NCBI GenBank assembly: GCA_029959285.1
Contig: JASCOE010000006.1
Coordinates: forward strand, 186,001-250,000
Source: Flavobacteriaceae bacterium PS02337
Lineage (GTDB): Bacteria > Bacteroidota > Bacteroidia > Flavobacteriales > Flavobacteriaceae
Reading direction: 5' to 3'
Length of the DNA: 64,000 nt
Below are positions 28,072 to 37,049 of this stretch, one piece after another. The notes beneath the pieces are model-generated. The model saw only the letters and a list, made by a program, of their open reading frames with translations, was not told the DNA's origin and searched no databases. A program made the translations under genes and the position numbers. The first letter of the stretch is position 1. Each line of letters opens with the position of its first letter.

Positions 28072-28593
28072 TTAACCTTTAAAAACTTTCTCTAAAGAAA
28101 CACCTCTTTGTTTTGCAACAGTATGAGCGCTTCTCATTTGCAATAAAGCATCAAAAGTTGCTTTTACTACGTTATGTGGATTTGATGATCCTTGAGACTT
28201 AGACAATACATCGTGAATACCAACTGATTCAAGAACTGAACGAACAGCTCCACCAGCAATAACTCCAGTACCATGAGATGCTGGAATTAAGAATACACGT
28301 GCACCACCAAATTTACCTTTTTGTTCGTGAGGAACAGATTGTCCGTTCAAAGGAATTCTAACTAAGTTTTTCTTAGCATCTTCTACTGCTTTCGCAATTG
28401 CTTCAGAAACGTCTTTAGATTTTCCTAATCCGTGACCAACTACTCCATTTTCATCACCTACAACTACAATAGCAGAAAAACCAAAAGCTCTACCTCCTTT
28501 TGTAACTTTAGTAACACGATTAACACTAACTAGACGATCTTTAAGTTCAAGACCACTAGGTTTTACCAATTCTACATTTTTGTATTTAGACAT
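28072..28593 (-). CDS. rpsE: Ribosomal protein uS5
   Basis: This 173-residue protein helps decoding fidelity at the mRNA entry site. The S5 double-stranded RNA-binding domain contains [20 protein letters not shown] and the [20 protein letters not shown] block. The C-terminal domain contains [19 protein letters not shown]. It is 6 bp after rplR. Confidence 0.98.
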
Positions 28594-28599
28594 AATATA

Positions 28600-28950
28600 T
28601 TAGAATTTAAGTCCAGCGGCTCTTGCGCCTTCTGCTAATGATTTAATACGACCGTGATACAAATATCCACCTCTATCAAAAGTGATGGTATCAATCCCAG
28701 CTTTTAACGCTTTCTCTGCAACTAGTTTTCCAACAGCAGCAGCTACTTCAACGTTAGTACCGTTTCCTATTTCTTTTTCTCTTGAAGATGCAGCTAATAT
28801 AGTAACTCCATTTACATCATCAATAATTTGAGCGTAAATTTCTTTATTACTTCTAAATACAGAAAGTCTAGGTCTAGCAGCAGAACCACTAACCGATTTT
28901 CTAATTCTGAATTTAATTCTCTGTCTTCTTTCAGATTTTGTTAATGACAT
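28600..28950 (-). CDS. rplR: Ribosomal protein uL18
   Basis: This 116-residue 5S rRNA-binding protein has the basic N-terminus [20 protein letters not shown] and the conserved [17 protein letters not shown] and [20 protein letters not shown]. It is 11 bp after rplF. Confidence 0.97.
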   Translation of the reverse strand: MSLTKSERRQRIKFRIRKSVSGSAARPRLSVFRSNKEIYAQIIDDVNGVTILAASSREKEIGNGTNVEVAAAVGKLVAEKALKAGIDTITFDRGGYLYHGRIKSLAEGARAAGLKF

Positions 28951-28961
28951 AATCTTATTTT

Positions 28962-29504
28962 TTAAGCTGATTTACCTGCTTTTCTTCTTAATACTTCACC
29001 CACAAATTTAACACCTTTTCCTTTGTACGGCTCAGGCTTACGGAAACCTCTGATTTTCGCAGCAACTTGACCTAAAAGTTGTTTATCAAATGATGTTAAT
29101 TTTACGATAGGGTTCTTACCTTTTTCAGATATTGTTTCTAAAGATACTTCTGGAGCAATTTCTAAAACAATATTGTGAGAATATCCAAGAGCTAAATCTA
29201 ATTTTTGACCTTGGTTTGAAGCTCTATAACCAACTCCAACTAATTCTAGTTCTTTTGTGAAACCTTCAGAAACACCAACAACCATATTACTGATCAAAGA
29301 TCTGAATAATCCGTGTTTTGCTCTATGGTCTTTATGATCAGACGATCTTTCTACTGAAACTTGATCACCTTCAACAGTTACAGTTACGTCCGAAAACTCC
29401 TGAACCAGTTGACCTCTTTTTCCTTTTACTGTAATAATACCGTCTTTAACTTCAACAGTTACACCAGCAGGGATTACAATTGGGCTTTTACCTATTCTTG
29501 ACAT
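28962..29504 (-). CDS. rplF: Ribosomal protein uL6
   Basis: This 180-residue protein has two repeated L6 domains. It begins [20 protein letters not shown] and carries the C-terminal signature [18 protein letters not shown]. It sits near the factor-binding site on 50S. It is 18 bp after rpsH. Confidence 0.98.
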   Translation of the reverse strand: MSRIGKSPIVIPAGVTVEVKDGIITVKGKRGQLVQEFSDVTVTVEGDQVSVERSSDHKDHRAKHGLFRSLISNMVVGVSEGFTKELELVGVGYRASNQGQKLDLALGYSHNIVLEIAPEVSLETISEKGKNPIVKLTSFDKQLLGQVAAKIRGFRKPEPYKGKGVKFVGEVLRRKAGKSA

Positions 29505-29522
29505 CTTATCTAGTGTTTAAAA

Positions 29523-29921
29523 TTAGTATACGTAACAAATTACTTCACCACCTACATTTAATTGCTTAGCTTGTTTTCCTGTCATCAAACCTTTTGATGT
29601 AGAAACAATAGCAATTCCTAATCCGTTAAGGATTCTAGGTAATTTGGCAGCACCTGCGTACTTACGTAAACCAGGTTTACTAATTCTTTGGATATCTTTA
29701 ATTACAGGCTCTTTAGTATCTTTATCATACTTCAAAGCAATTTTGATAGAACCTTGTACTGTGTTCTGTTCAAATTTGTAACTCAAGATATAACCTTGAT
29801 CAAATAAGATCTTAGTTATTTCTTTTTTTAGATTAGATGCTGGAATTTCAACAACTTTGTGGTTTGCAGCCACAGCGTTACGAACTCTAGTCAAATAATC
29901 TGCAATAGGATCTGTATACAT
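29523..29921 (-). CDS. rpsH: Ribosomal protein uS8
   Basis: This 132-residue protein starts MYTDPIADYLTRVRNAVAAN. The open frame runs 12 codons further to 29957, but those residues are not conserved and overlap a hairpin, so 29921 is chosen. The C-terminal signature STSKGLMTGKQAKQLNVGGE is intact. S8 binds 16S helix 21, and in E. coli it also represses the spc operon mRNA. Here it is the first gene after an internal promoter and a perfect leader hairpin, which suggests that control may be exerted at this point. Confidence 0.97.
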   Translation of the reverse strand: MYTDPIADYLTRVRNAVAANHKVVEIPASNLKKEITKILFDQGYILSYKFEQNTVQGSIKIALKYDKDTKEPVIKDIQRISKPGLRKYAGAAKLPRILNGLGIAIVSTSKGLMTGKQAKQLNVGGEVICYVY

Positions 29922-29945
29922 ATGTATTTGATTACGATTATGGTT

Positions 29946-29969
29946 TTCGGGAAACACTCGTTTCCCGAA
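29946..29969 (-). promoter_or_regulatory. Perfect 10-bp leader hairpin before rpsH
   Basis: TTCGGGAAAC (29946-29955) and GTTTCCCGAA (29960-29969) form a GC-rich stem with a 4-base loop. No T-run follows on the minus strand. It lies 24 bp upstream of the rpsH ATG and downstream of an internal promoter, so it is part of the rpsH leader. It may be a ribosomal-protein (possibly S8) binding site or a stability element. Confidence 0.65.
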
Positions 29970-30002
29970 CCTTTAATCAATTAAAAATTATTTTTTGGTT
30001 TG

Positions 30003-30033
30003 CAAAAGTAATAACTTATTGCGAGATTACCAA
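30003..30033 (-). promoter_or_regulatory. Internal promoter in front of rpsH
   Basis: On the minus strand TTG (30033-30031), a 20-base spacer and TACTTTTG (30010-30003) match the Flavobacterium promoter exactly. The TTG falls within the last tryptophan codon region of rpsN. The predicted start near 29997 gives a leader of about 75 nt for rpsH. Confidence 0.75.
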
Positions 30034-30296
30034 GATGCTTTTTTAACTCCTGGAATTAATCCATTATTAGCCATCTCACGGAAAGTTACACGTGAAATAC
30101 CAAACTGACGGATGTAACCTCTAGGCCTACCTGTTAATTTACAACGATTATGTAAACGAACTGGTGAAGCATTTTTAGGTAATCTTTGTAAGCCTTCATA
30201 ATCTCCAGCTTCTAACAAAGCTTTTCTTTTTTCAGCATACTTAGCTACCGTTTTCTCTCTTTTCACCTCACGGGCTTTCATTGATTCTTTAGCCAT
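30027..30296 (-). CDS. rpsN: Ribosomal protein uS14 (zinc-free type)
   Basis: This 89-residue protein is the long form without the CxxC zinc motif ([20 protein letters not shown] at the start, [20 protein letters not shown] near the end). It ends KKASW. It acts in 30S head assembly. It is 3 bp after rplE and is followed by a 105 bp gap before rpsH, unusually large for this operon. Confidence 0.97.
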
Positions 30297-30299
30297 GTC

Positions 30300-30851
30300 T
30301 TAATTCTTTTTAAAAGGTAATCCTAATTCAGCCAATAATGACTTTGCTTCCTTGTCTGTTTTTGCAGTAGTAACAAATGTAATATCCATTCCTGAAATTT
30401 TGTTTACTTTGTCAATATCAATTTCTGGGAAAATGATTTGCTCTAAAACTCCAAGATTATAGTTACCTCTTCCGTCGAAACCAGTAGCTTTAATACCACT
30501 AAAATCTCTCACACGTGGCAAAGAAGAAGTAATAAGTCTATCTAAAAACTCATACATTCTTTCTCCACGTAAAGTTACTTTTGCTCCAATAGGCATCCCT
30601 TTTCTTAATTTGAAAGACGCAACGTCTTTCTTAGAAATTGTAGATACTGCTTTTTGTCCAGTGATCTTTGTTAACTCATCAACAGCATAGTCAATAAGTT
30701 TTTTATCAGATACAGCTGCACCAACTCCACGGCTCAAAACGATTTTCTCAAGTTTTGGAACTTGCATTACGTTTGTATATCCGAACTCTTCTTTAAGAGC
30801 AGAGATTACTCTACTCTTATATTCTTCTTTTAGTCTAGGTGTATATGCCAT
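30300..30851 (-). CDS. rplE: Ribosomal protein uL5
   Basis: This 183-residue 5S rRNA-binding protein forms a bridge to the 30S head. Family blocks include [40 protein letters not shown] and [10 protein letters not shown]. It is 2 bp after rplX and 3 bp before rpsN. Confidence 0.98.
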   Translation of the reverse strand: MAYTPRLKEEYKSRVISALKEEFGYTNVMQVPKLEKIVLSRGVGAAVSDKKLIDYAVDELTKITGQKAVSTISKKDVASFKLRKGMPIGAKVTLRGERMYEFLDRLITSSLPRVRDFSGIKATGFDGRGNYNLGVLEQIIFPEIDIDKVNKISGMDITFVTTAKTDKEAKSLLAELGLPFKKN

Positions 30852-30853
30852 TA

Positions 30854-31168
30854 CTATAGTACTTGATTAGATTTTTTTGAAAATCTTACTTTCTTATCTC
30901 CTTCTACTCTAACCCCAACTCTAGTTGTTTCCTTAGTTTTAGGATCAATTAGAGAAATGTTAGAAATTTGAATAGAAGCCTCTTTCTTAACGATACCACC
31001 TTGAGGGTTTTTAGCACTTGGTTTTGTATGTTTTGAAACCATGTTCACACCTTCAACTATCGCTTTGTTTTTCTCACGGTAAACACGTAAAACTTTACCT
31101 TCAGCACCTTTATGGTCTCCAGCAATAACTCTTACGATATCTCCTGATTTTATTTTTAGCTTTATCAT
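30854..31168 (-). CDS. rplX: Ribosomal protein uL24
   Basis: This 104-residue assembly-initiating 50S protein has a KOW motif ([20 protein letters not shown]) and the block [20 protein letters not shown]. It is 11 bp after rplN. Confidence 0.97.
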   Translation of the reverse strand: MIKLKIKSGDIVRVIAGDHKGAEGKVLRVYREKNKAIVEGVNMVSKHTKPSAKNPQGGIVKKEASIQISNISLIDPKTKETTRVGVRVEGDKKVRFSKKSNQVL

Positions 31169-31179
31169 CTTAAAACGAA

Positions 31180-31548
31180 TTAAAGCACTTCTGGTGCTAA
31201 TGATACAATTTTCATGAATTGTTTTTCACGAAGTTCTCTTGCTACCGGACCAAAAACACGAGTTCCTCTCATTTCCCCTGCGGCATTCAAAAGAACACAT
31301 GCATTGTCATCGAAACGGATATAAGAACCATCAGCTCTTCTCACTTCTTTTTTGGTACGCACAACAACTGCAGTTGAAACAGCTCCTTTTTTTACGTTTC
31401 CGTTTGGAGTTGCATCTTTGATAGAAACTACAATTTTGTCTCCAACAGAGGCATATCTTCTTTTAGTACCTCCTAAAACACGAATAGTTAAAACTTCTTT
31501 AGCTCCCGTGTTATCTGCTACTTTTAGTCTTGATTCTTGTTGTACCAT
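31180..31548 (-). CDS. rplN: Ribosomal protein uL14
   Basis: This 122-residue protein has the L14 opening [20 protein letters not shown] and the conserved [20 protein letters not shown] and [20 protein letters not shown]. It forms an intersubunit bridge. It is 2 bp after rpsQ. Confidence 0.98.
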
Positions 31549-31550
31549 AA

Positions 31551-31811
31551 TTATTTAGCTCTTTCTAAGATTTCAACTAATCTCCAACATTTTGTTTTAC
31601 TTAAAGGACGCGTTTCGCTAATTCTTACAGTATCTCCAATGTTACAGTCGTTTGTTTCGTCGTGTGCAACATATTTCTTAGTTTTCAACACGAACTTACC
31701 GTATAATGGGTGTTTTACTTTTCTTACTTCAGCAATAACAATAGATTTATCCATTTTATTTGAAGTAACAACACCTATTCTTTCTTTTCTTAAATTTCTT
31801 TTTTCTTCCAT
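31551..31811 (-). CDS. rpsQ: Ribosomal protein uS17
   Basis: This 86-residue OB-fold 30S protein contains [20 protein letters not shown] and the block [19 protein letters not shown]. It is 17 bp after rpmC and 2 bp before rplN. Confidence 0.97.
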   Translation of the reverse strand: MEEKRNLRKERIGVVTSNKMDKSIVIAEVRKVKHPLYGKFVLKTKKYVAHDETNDCNIGDTVRISETRPLSKTKCWRLVEILERAK

Positions 31812-31828
31812 CTTTCAGCAGAATACAA

Positions 31829-32020
31829 TTATTGTAACTCTCTTTTAGTTAACTCGGTAGCCAATCTTGCAACTGTTCTTCTAACGCTTCTAATTTGAAG
31901 TGGGTTAGCAATTGGAGAAATAGCGTGAGCCATTTTTAGGTCAGCATATACTTTCTTAGTTTGACTAAGTTTTTCTTGCAACTCCGCTGCAGAAAGATCT
32001 TTTATTTCTGATTGTTTCAT
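31829..32020 (-). CDS. rpmC: Ribosomal protein uL29
   Basis: This 63-residue helical-hairpin protein lies near the peptide exit tunnel. It starts MKQSEIKDLSAAELQEKLSQ and carries the C-terminal signature RSVRRTVARLATELTKRE. It is 12 bp after rplP. Confidence 0.97.
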   Translation of the reverse strand: MKQSEIKDLSAAELQEKLSQTKKVYADLKMAHAISPIANPLQIRSVRRTVARLATELTKRELQ

Positions 32021-32032
32021 AATAAATATAAA

Positions 32033-32458
32033 TTATGCTTCGAAATCTCTAGCAACGACGAACTTAGTTTTTACTGGAAGCTTTTGAGCTGCAAGACGTA
32101 AAGCCTCTTTTGCAACTGACAATGGAACTCCTCCAACTTCAAACATAATTCTTCCTGGTTTAACAACAGCAGCCCAATACTCAACTGCTCCTTTACCTTT
32201 ACCCATACGTACTTCAAGAGGTTTCTTAGTAATAGGTTTGTCTGGAAATATTTTAATCCATAATTGTCCCTCTCTCTTCATGTAACGAGTTGCAGCAATA
32301 CGCGCAGCTTCGATTTGACGAGAAGTTAAGAACATTCCATCTTCATGTACAGATTTAATACCAAACATTCCATTAGAAAGTTCATGCCCTCTTTGAGAGT
32401 TACCTTTCATTTTACCTTTTTGTACCTTACGGTATTTTGTTCTTTTAGGCTGTAACAT
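32033..32458 (-). CDS. rplP: Ribosomal protein uL16
   Basis: This 141-residue protein of the A-site region of 50S contains [20 protein letters not shown] and the signature blocks [19 protein letters not shown] and [14 protein letters not shown]. It is 19 bp after rpsC. Confidence 0.98.
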   Translation of the reverse strand: MLQPKRTKYRKVQKGKMKGNSQRGHELSNGMFGIKSVHEDGMFLTSRQIEAARIAATRYMKREGQLWIKIFPDKPITKKPLEVRMGKGKGAVEYWAAVVKPGRIMFEVGGVPLSVAKEALRLAAQKLPVKTKFVVARDFEA

Positions 32459-32477
32459 TTTTCTTTAGTTTAAAAAT

Positions 32478-33236
32478 TTACTTTCTTTTACGAGCGTCTG
32501 GTTTTCCACCTTTGTTAAAGTTAGATTTGCCTCTAGGAGCATCTCCACCTTTACCACCACCTGTACCAGATTGTTTTTTGTCCATTCCAGCAAGTGGAGA
32601 AAGTTCTCTCTTACCGTAAACTTCACCTTTCATGATCCATACTTTGATTCCCATTCTACCATAAGTAGTATGAGCTTCAGCCAAAGCATAATCAATGTCA
32701 GCTCTGAAAGTTGATAGAGGAATTCTACCTTCTTTGAAACCTTCTGAACGCGCCATCTCAGCTCCATTCAAACGACCAGAAATCAAAACTTTGATACCTT
32801 CAGCGTTCATACGCATAGAGGCAGCAATAGCCATTTTGATTGCACGTCTGTAAGAAATACGACTTTCGATTTGACGAGCGATGCTTGTCGCCACAAGATA
32901 AGCATCTAACTCAGGTCTTTTAATTTCAAAGATGTTGATTTGAACCTCTTTGTCAGTAACTTTCTTAAGTTCCTCTTTTAACTTGTCTACCTCTTGTCCA
33001 CCTTTTCCGATAATGATACCAGGTCTAGCAGTAGTGATAGTAACGGTTACAAGTTTCAAAGTTCTCTCGATGATTACTTTTGATACACTAGCTTTTGATA
33101 AACGAGCATGGATATACTTTCTGATTTTGTGATCTTCGGCTAATTTATCACCGTAATCATTTCCACCATACCAGTTTGAGTCCCATCCTCTGATGATACC
33201 AAGTCTATTTCCAATTGGATTTGTCTTTTGTCCCAT
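32478..33236 (-). CDS. rpsC: Ribosomal protein uS3
   Basis: This 252-residue protein at the mRNA entry channel starts [20 protein letters not shown]. It has a KH domain with the GxxG loop in [19 protein letters not shown] and the C-terminal S3 domain with [21 protein letters not shown] basic Gly/Lys-rich tail of about 30 residues makes it longer than the 233-residue E. coli protein. It is 5 bp after rplV. Confidence 0.98.
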   Translation of the reverse strand: MGQKTNPIGNRLGIIRGWDSNWYGGNDYGDKLAEDHKIRKYIHARLSKASVSKVIIERTLKLVTVTITTARPGIIIGKGGQEVDKLKEELKKVTDKEVQINIFEIKRPELDAYLVATSIARQIESRISYRRAIKMAIAASMRMNAEGIKVLISGRLNGAEMARSEGFKEGRIPLSTFRADIDYALAEAHTTYGRMGIKVWIMKGEVYGKRELSPLAGMDKKQSGTGGGKGGDAPRGKSNFNKGGKPDARKRK

Positions 33237-33241
33237 GCTGC

Positions 33242-33655
33242 TTAAGAATTGCTTTGTGTGTTATTGATAGCTCCAAGCACGATTGTAACGTGATTAGAAC
33301 GTTTTCTTATTCTGTGTGCACGACCTTGTGGAGCTGGACGAAGTCTTTTCAACATCATTCCACCATCTACTCTGATCTCTTTAACAAATAATCCAGCTTC
33401 TTCTAAATTACCTTCACTATTTTTTTGCTCCCAGTTATTGATTGCAGATAATAATAGTTTTTCTAATTTTCTTGAAGCTTCTTTAGAACTGAATCTTAAG
33501 ATGTTAAGTGCTCTTTCTACCTTCTGACCTCTTACCAAGTCCGCTACTAAGCGCATTTTTCTAGGTGAAGTAGGGCAGTTATTCAATTTTGCGAAAGCGA
33601 TAGACTTATTAGCCTCTTTTCTCGCATCTGCTGTTTCTCTTTTACGAACTCCCAT
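33242..33655 (-). CDS. rplV: Ribosomal protein uL22
   Basis: This 137-residue protein lines the peptide exit tunnel through its long beta-hairpin ([20 protein letters not shown], then [12 protein letters not shown]). The N-terminal helices include [20 protein letters not shown]. The N-terminal extension of about 20 residues is usual in Bacteroidota. It is 8 bp after rpsS. Confidence 0.97.
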
Positions 33656-33663
33656 TGCTTCTT

Positions 33664-33942
33664 TTATTTTTTACCTTTATTTTTTGCTCCAGCATGACCT
33701 CTAAAAGATCTAGTTGGTGAAAACTCTCCTAATTTGTGACCTACCATGTTTTCTGTTACGTAAACTGGTACAAATTGACGTCCGTTATGAACTGCGATAG
33801 TTTGTCCAACGAAATCTGGAGTAATCATTGAAGCTCTAGACCAAGTCTTAACAACTGCATTTTTACCACTTTCTACGTTTTCTTGAACTTTCTTGTCTAA
33901 TTTATAATGAACGAAAGGTCCTTTTTTTAATGAACGTGCCAT
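33664..33942 (-). CDS. rpsS: Ribosomal protein uS19
   Basis: This 92-residue 30S head protein begins [20 protein letters not shown] and contains [20 protein letters not shown] and the signature [19 protein letters not shown]. It is 6 bp after rplB. Confidence 0.98.
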   Translation of the reverse strand: MARSLKKGPFVHYKLDKKVQENVESGKNAVVKTWSRASMITPDFVGQTIAVHNGRQFVPVYVTENMVGHKLGEFSPTRSFRGHAGAKNKGKK

Positions 33943-33948
33943 ATCTTA

Positions 33949-34773
33949 TTATTTCTTTCTACGTTCTACGATATACTTGTTACTCGGGTTTTTCTTAGAA
34001 CGAGTTCTGTAACCTTTAGCTGGCAATCCGTTTCTTGAACGTGGGTGCCCTCCAGAAGAACGTCCTTCACCACCTCCCATAGGGTGATCAACTGGGTTCA
34101 TCGCTACTGGTCTAGTTCTAGGTCTTCTTCCTAACCATCTTGTTCTACCTGCTTTTCCAGATACAACTAATTGGTGGTCAGAGTTTGAAACAGCTCCAAT
34201 TGTAGCCGAACAAGTTAACAAGATCAATCTTGTTTCTCCAGACGGCATTTTAATTGTTGCATATTTCCCGTCTCTTGCCATTAACTGAGCAAAAGTTCCA
34301 GCCGAACGAGCAATAACAGCTCCTTGTCCTGGACGTAACTCAATACAAGATATAACAGTTCCAAGAGGAATTCTGCTTAAAGGTAAAGTATTACCAATCT
34401 CCGGTTGAGATTCTGGACCAGAAACTAATTTCTGACCAACTTTCAATCCGTTTTGAGCGATAATATAAGTTTTCTCTCCATCAGCATAAGCTAACAAAGC
34501 GATAAACGCAGTACGATTTGGATCGTATTCGATTGATTTCACTGTAGCTGGAATCCCATCTTTAGTTCTTTTGAAATCAATAATACGATATCTCTGCTTG
34601 TGACCACCACCCGTATAACGCATGGTCATCTTTCCTTGACTATTTCTACCTCCAGAGTTTTTTATCGGCGCTATCAAAGAGCGTTCCGGCTTATCAGTTG
34701 TAATAGCGTCATAACCATTCACAACTCTAAATCGCTGACCCGGGGTAATAGGTTTTAATTTTCTTACTGACAT
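33949..34773 (-). CDS. rplB: Ribosomal protein uL2
   Basis: This 274-residue primary 23S rRNA-binding protein is required for subunit joining and peptidyl transfer. The C-terminal signature [20 protein letters not shown] holds the conserved histidine. The N-terminal domain includes [20 protein letters not shown]. It is 9 bp after rplW. Confidence 0.98.
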   Translation of the reverse strand: MSVRKLKPITPGQRFRVVNGYDAITTDKPERSLIAPIKNSGGRNSQGKMTMRYTGGGHKQRYRIIDFKRTKDGIPATVKSIEYDPNRTAFIALLAYADGEKTYIIAQNGLKVGQKLVSGPESQPEIGNTLPLSRIPLGTVISCIELRPGQGAVIARSAGTFAQLMARDGKYATIKMPSGETRLILLTCSATIGAVSNSDHQLVVSGKAGRTRWLGRRPRTRPVAMNPVDHPMGGGEGRSSGGHPRSRNGLPAKGYRTRSKKNPSNKYIVERRKK

Positions 34774-34782
34774 TTTTCTATC

Positions 34783-35073
34783 TTAGATATTGTTGTAAAA
34801 ATCAATTGTTTCTCCTTCTTGTACTTGAACAATTGCTTTTTTATAAGCATTTGTCTTTCCACTGATTAAACCACTTTTAGTGTATTTAGTAGATCTATCT
34901 GGTCTCACATTCATTGTGTTAACAGAAACGATAGTCACTCCATAAGTAGCTTCAATAGCTTTCTTAATCTCAACTTTGTTCGCTTTTTTGTCAACAACGA
35001 ATCCGAAGCGGTTTAGAACTTCACTTTCTTTGGTTACTTTTTCCGTTACTATAGGTCTAATAATGATGCTCAT
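34783..35073 (-). CDS. rplW: Ribosomal protein uL23
   Basis: This 96-residue exit-tunnel protein docks trigger factor and SRP in other bacteria. It begins MSIIIRPIVTEKVTKESEVL and contains FVVDKKANKVEIKKAIEATY and TMNVRPDRSTKYTKSGL. It is 7 bp after rplD. Confidence 0.97.
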   Translation of the reverse strand: MSIIIRPIVTEKVTKESEVLNRFGFVVDKKANKVEIKKAIEATYGVTIVSVNTMNVRPDRSTKYTKSGLISGKTNAYKKAIVQVQEGETIDFYNNI

Positions 35074-35080
35074 ATTCCTA

Positions 35081-35710
35081 TTATTTACTTAAATTTTCTT
35101 CAATTAACTCTAAAGAACCTTCCAAAAGCACTAAATTATTAGCGTTTAATATTGCGTAAGTGCTTAATTCTGAGCTAGTTACGACATTAGAAGCCTTCAA
35201 ATTGCGTGACGACAAATATACATTTTTATTTGACTCACCCAACACGAATAGAGATTTTTTATTTTCTAACCCTAAAGCTTTCAAAACGTTAATGAAATTT
35301 TTAGTGTTTGGCACTTCAAAATTAAAGTCTTCAAGAACCACAATGTTCGCTTCTTTTGCTTTAATTGAGAAAGCTGATTTTCTAGCCAATCTTTTCAAGT
35401 TTTTATTCAATTTGAATGAATAACTTCTTGGTCTTGGTCCGAAAACTGTTCCTCCACCTTTAAACAAAGGATTCTTAACACTTCCTGCACGAGCAGTACC
35501 AGTTCCTTTTTGTTTTTTAATCTTACGTGTACTTCCAGTTACTTCAGCTCTTTCTTTAGCCTTGTGAGTACCTTGTCTTTGATTAGCAAGATATTGCTTA
35601 ACATCAAGATATACAGCGTGATTGTTTGGTTCAATTGCGAATACTGAATCAGAAAGTTGAACTTTTCTACCAGTATCTTTTCCGTTGAAATCTAATACTT
35701 TTACTTCCAT
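35081..35710 (-). CDS. rplD: Ribosomal protein uL4
   Basis: This 209-residue protein starts [20 protein letters not shown]. The open frame extends 15 codons to 35755 inside rplC, but the extra residues are not conserved and the ATG at 35710 overlaps the rplC stop as TAATG, a typical coupled junction. The long loop that reaches the exit tunnel contains [20 protein letters not shown] and [18 protein letters not shown]. In E. coli, L4 also controls its own operon. Confidence 0.97.
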   Translation of the reverse strand: MEVKVLDFNGKDTGRKVQLSDSVFAIEPNNHAVYLDVKQYLANQRQGTHKAKERAEVTGSTRKIKKQKGTGTARAGSVKNPLFKGGGTVFGPRPRSYSFKLNKNLKRLARKSAFSIKAKEANIVVLEDFNFEVPNTKNFINVLKALGLENKKSLFVLGESNKNVYLSSRNLKASNVVTSSELSTYAILNANNLVLLEGSLELIEENLSK

Positions 35711-36327
35711 TACTTCTGAATGATTACATAAGAGTTTTTGTGCCCAGGAATACACCCTTTAACAACAAGTAGATTCTTTTCAGCAACTACTTTTAAAACT
35801 CTAAGGTTTTGAATTTTCACATTTTCTCCTCCCATTCTTCCAGCCATACGCATTCCTTTGAATACTCTAGATGGATAAGAAGAAGCTCCTACAGAACCTG
35901 GCGCTCTTAAACGGTTGTGCTGACCATGAGTAGCTTGTCCAACCCCACCAAAACCGTGACGTTTAACAACACCTTGGAAACCTTTACCTTTAGACACACC
36001 TTGTACATCTACAAATTCTCCTTCTTCAAAAATAGTAACATCAATAAGATCTCCTAATTTTTGTTCAGTTGCGAAATCTTGGAATTCAACGACTTTTTTC
36101 TTAGCAACAGTTCCAGCTTTTTTAAAGTGACCTAAAGCCGCTTTAGTAGAATGTTTCTCGTTTTTGTCATCGAAACCAAGTTGCAACGCTTCATACCCGT
36201 CAACCTCGTTGGTTCTGACTTGGGTAACAACGCATGGACCAGCTTCGATTACTGTACAAGGAATGTTTTTCCCGTTTTCGTCAAAAATACTAGTCATGCC
36301 GATTTTCTTACCAATTAACCCAGACAT
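35710..36327 (-). CDS. rplC: Ribosomal protein uL3
   Basis: This 205-residue protein initiates 50S assembly near the peptidyl transferase centre. It begins [20 protein letters not shown] and has the central loop signature [20 protein letters not shown], followed by [17 protein letters not shown]. It is the first gene of the long ribosomal unit, behind a consensus promoter, and is separated from rpsJ by a terminator. Confidence 0.98.
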   Translation of the reverse strand: MSGLIGKKIGMTSIFDENGKNIPCTVIEAGPCVVTQVRTNEVDGYEALQLGFDDKNEKHSTKAALGHFKKAGTVAKKKVVEFQDFATEQKLGDLIDVTIFEEGEFVDVQGVSKGKGFQGVVKRHGFGGVGQATHGQHNRLRAPGSVGASSYPSRVFKGMRMAGRMGGENVKIQNLRVLKVVAEKNLLVVKGCIPGHKNSYVIIQK

Positions 36328-36396
36328 AAATATTAATTATTAATTACTAAAATTCCCTTCAATTTGAAAATAACAGAAATTTCCAAACAGGGAGTG

Positions 36397-36428
36397 CAAA
36401 AGTAGACATTAAAATTGAATATACCAAA
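36397..36428 (-). promoter_or_regulatory. Promoter of the rplC-rplQ ribosomal operon
   Basis: On the minus strand TTTG (36428-36425), a 20-base spacer and TACTTTTG (36404-36397) match the Flavobacterium consensus exactly. The predicted start near 36390 gives a leader of about 63 nt before rplC. Confidence 0.82.
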
Positions 36429-36684
36429 CAGTTATAAAAATTAAATCGCTCATAATCAAAATCCAAGCTCCAAAATAACACCAAAAACAACTTAGTTTAT
36501 CTCAAAATTTAAAACATTTTTTTTAATCTTTAGACCATTCAGACTTAACAATTACATAACAAAATTGAAATAAAAAACTTTCGCAGCTCCTTAAAACAAA
36601 GGGCTTTATGCAAATTCAAAAGATTATAAAACCCGCAAAACATTTAAAAAATAAGCGAATCAAAATCATCTTTCAAAAACAAAA

Positions 36685-36710
36685 AAAGCGAGACATTTCC
36701 GTCTCGCTTT
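36685..36710 (-). terminator. Terminator after rpsJ
   Basis: The stem AAAGCGAGAC (36685-36694) pairs with GTCTCGCTTT (36701-36710) across a 6-base loop, with a T-run following on the minus strand. It lies 22 bases past the rpsJ stop and ends the rpsL-rpsG-fusA-rpsJ unit. Confidence 0.9.
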
Positions 36711-36732
36711 TTATATAAAAAAATATAAAAAA

Positions 36733-37038
36733 TTATACTTTTATCTCCACTTCTACTCCACTTGGCAATTCAAGTTTCATTAAAGCATCAATAGTTTTAG
36801 ATGAAGATGAATAAATATCAATCAATCTCTTGTATGACATTACTTCAAATTGCTCTCTCGCTTTTTTGTTAACGTGCGGAGAACGTAATACAGTGAAAAG
36901 TTTTTTGTGAGTTGGCAACGGAATTGGACCTGTTACAACTGCTCCAGTAGTTTTTACTGTTTTTACGATCTTTTCAGCAGATTTATCTACCAACATGTGA
37001 TCGTAAGATTTTAGTTTTATTCTGATTTTTTGACTCAT
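36733..37038 (-). CDS. rpsJ: Ribosomal protein uS10
   Basis: This 101-residue 30S protein (NusE) also takes part in transcription antitermination with NusB. It contains [20 protein letters not shown] and the signature [20 protein letters not shown]. It is 11 bp after fusA, not joined to rplC as in the E. coli S10 operon, and a terminator follows it. Confidence 0.98.
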
Positions 37039-37049
37039 TTTCTTAAGAA

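Larger units (their letters stand above)
36328..36732. other. 405-bp control region between rpsJ and rplC
   Basis: This gap holds no gene. It contains the rpsJ terminator (36685-36710) at one end and the rplC promoter (36397-36428) at the other. The AT-rich middle, about 36430-36680, has no further hairpin or promoter that I can support. Confidence 0.7.

Noticed and set aside
29922-29957. Twelve-codon N-terminal extension of rpsH
   Set aside because: It overlaps the leader hairpin, is not conserved in S8 proteins, and the ATG at 29921 gives the standard 132-residue protein.
35711-35755. Fifteen-codon N-terminal extension of rplD
   Set aside because: It lies inside rplC; the TAATG overlap at 35708-35712 is the natural coupled start.
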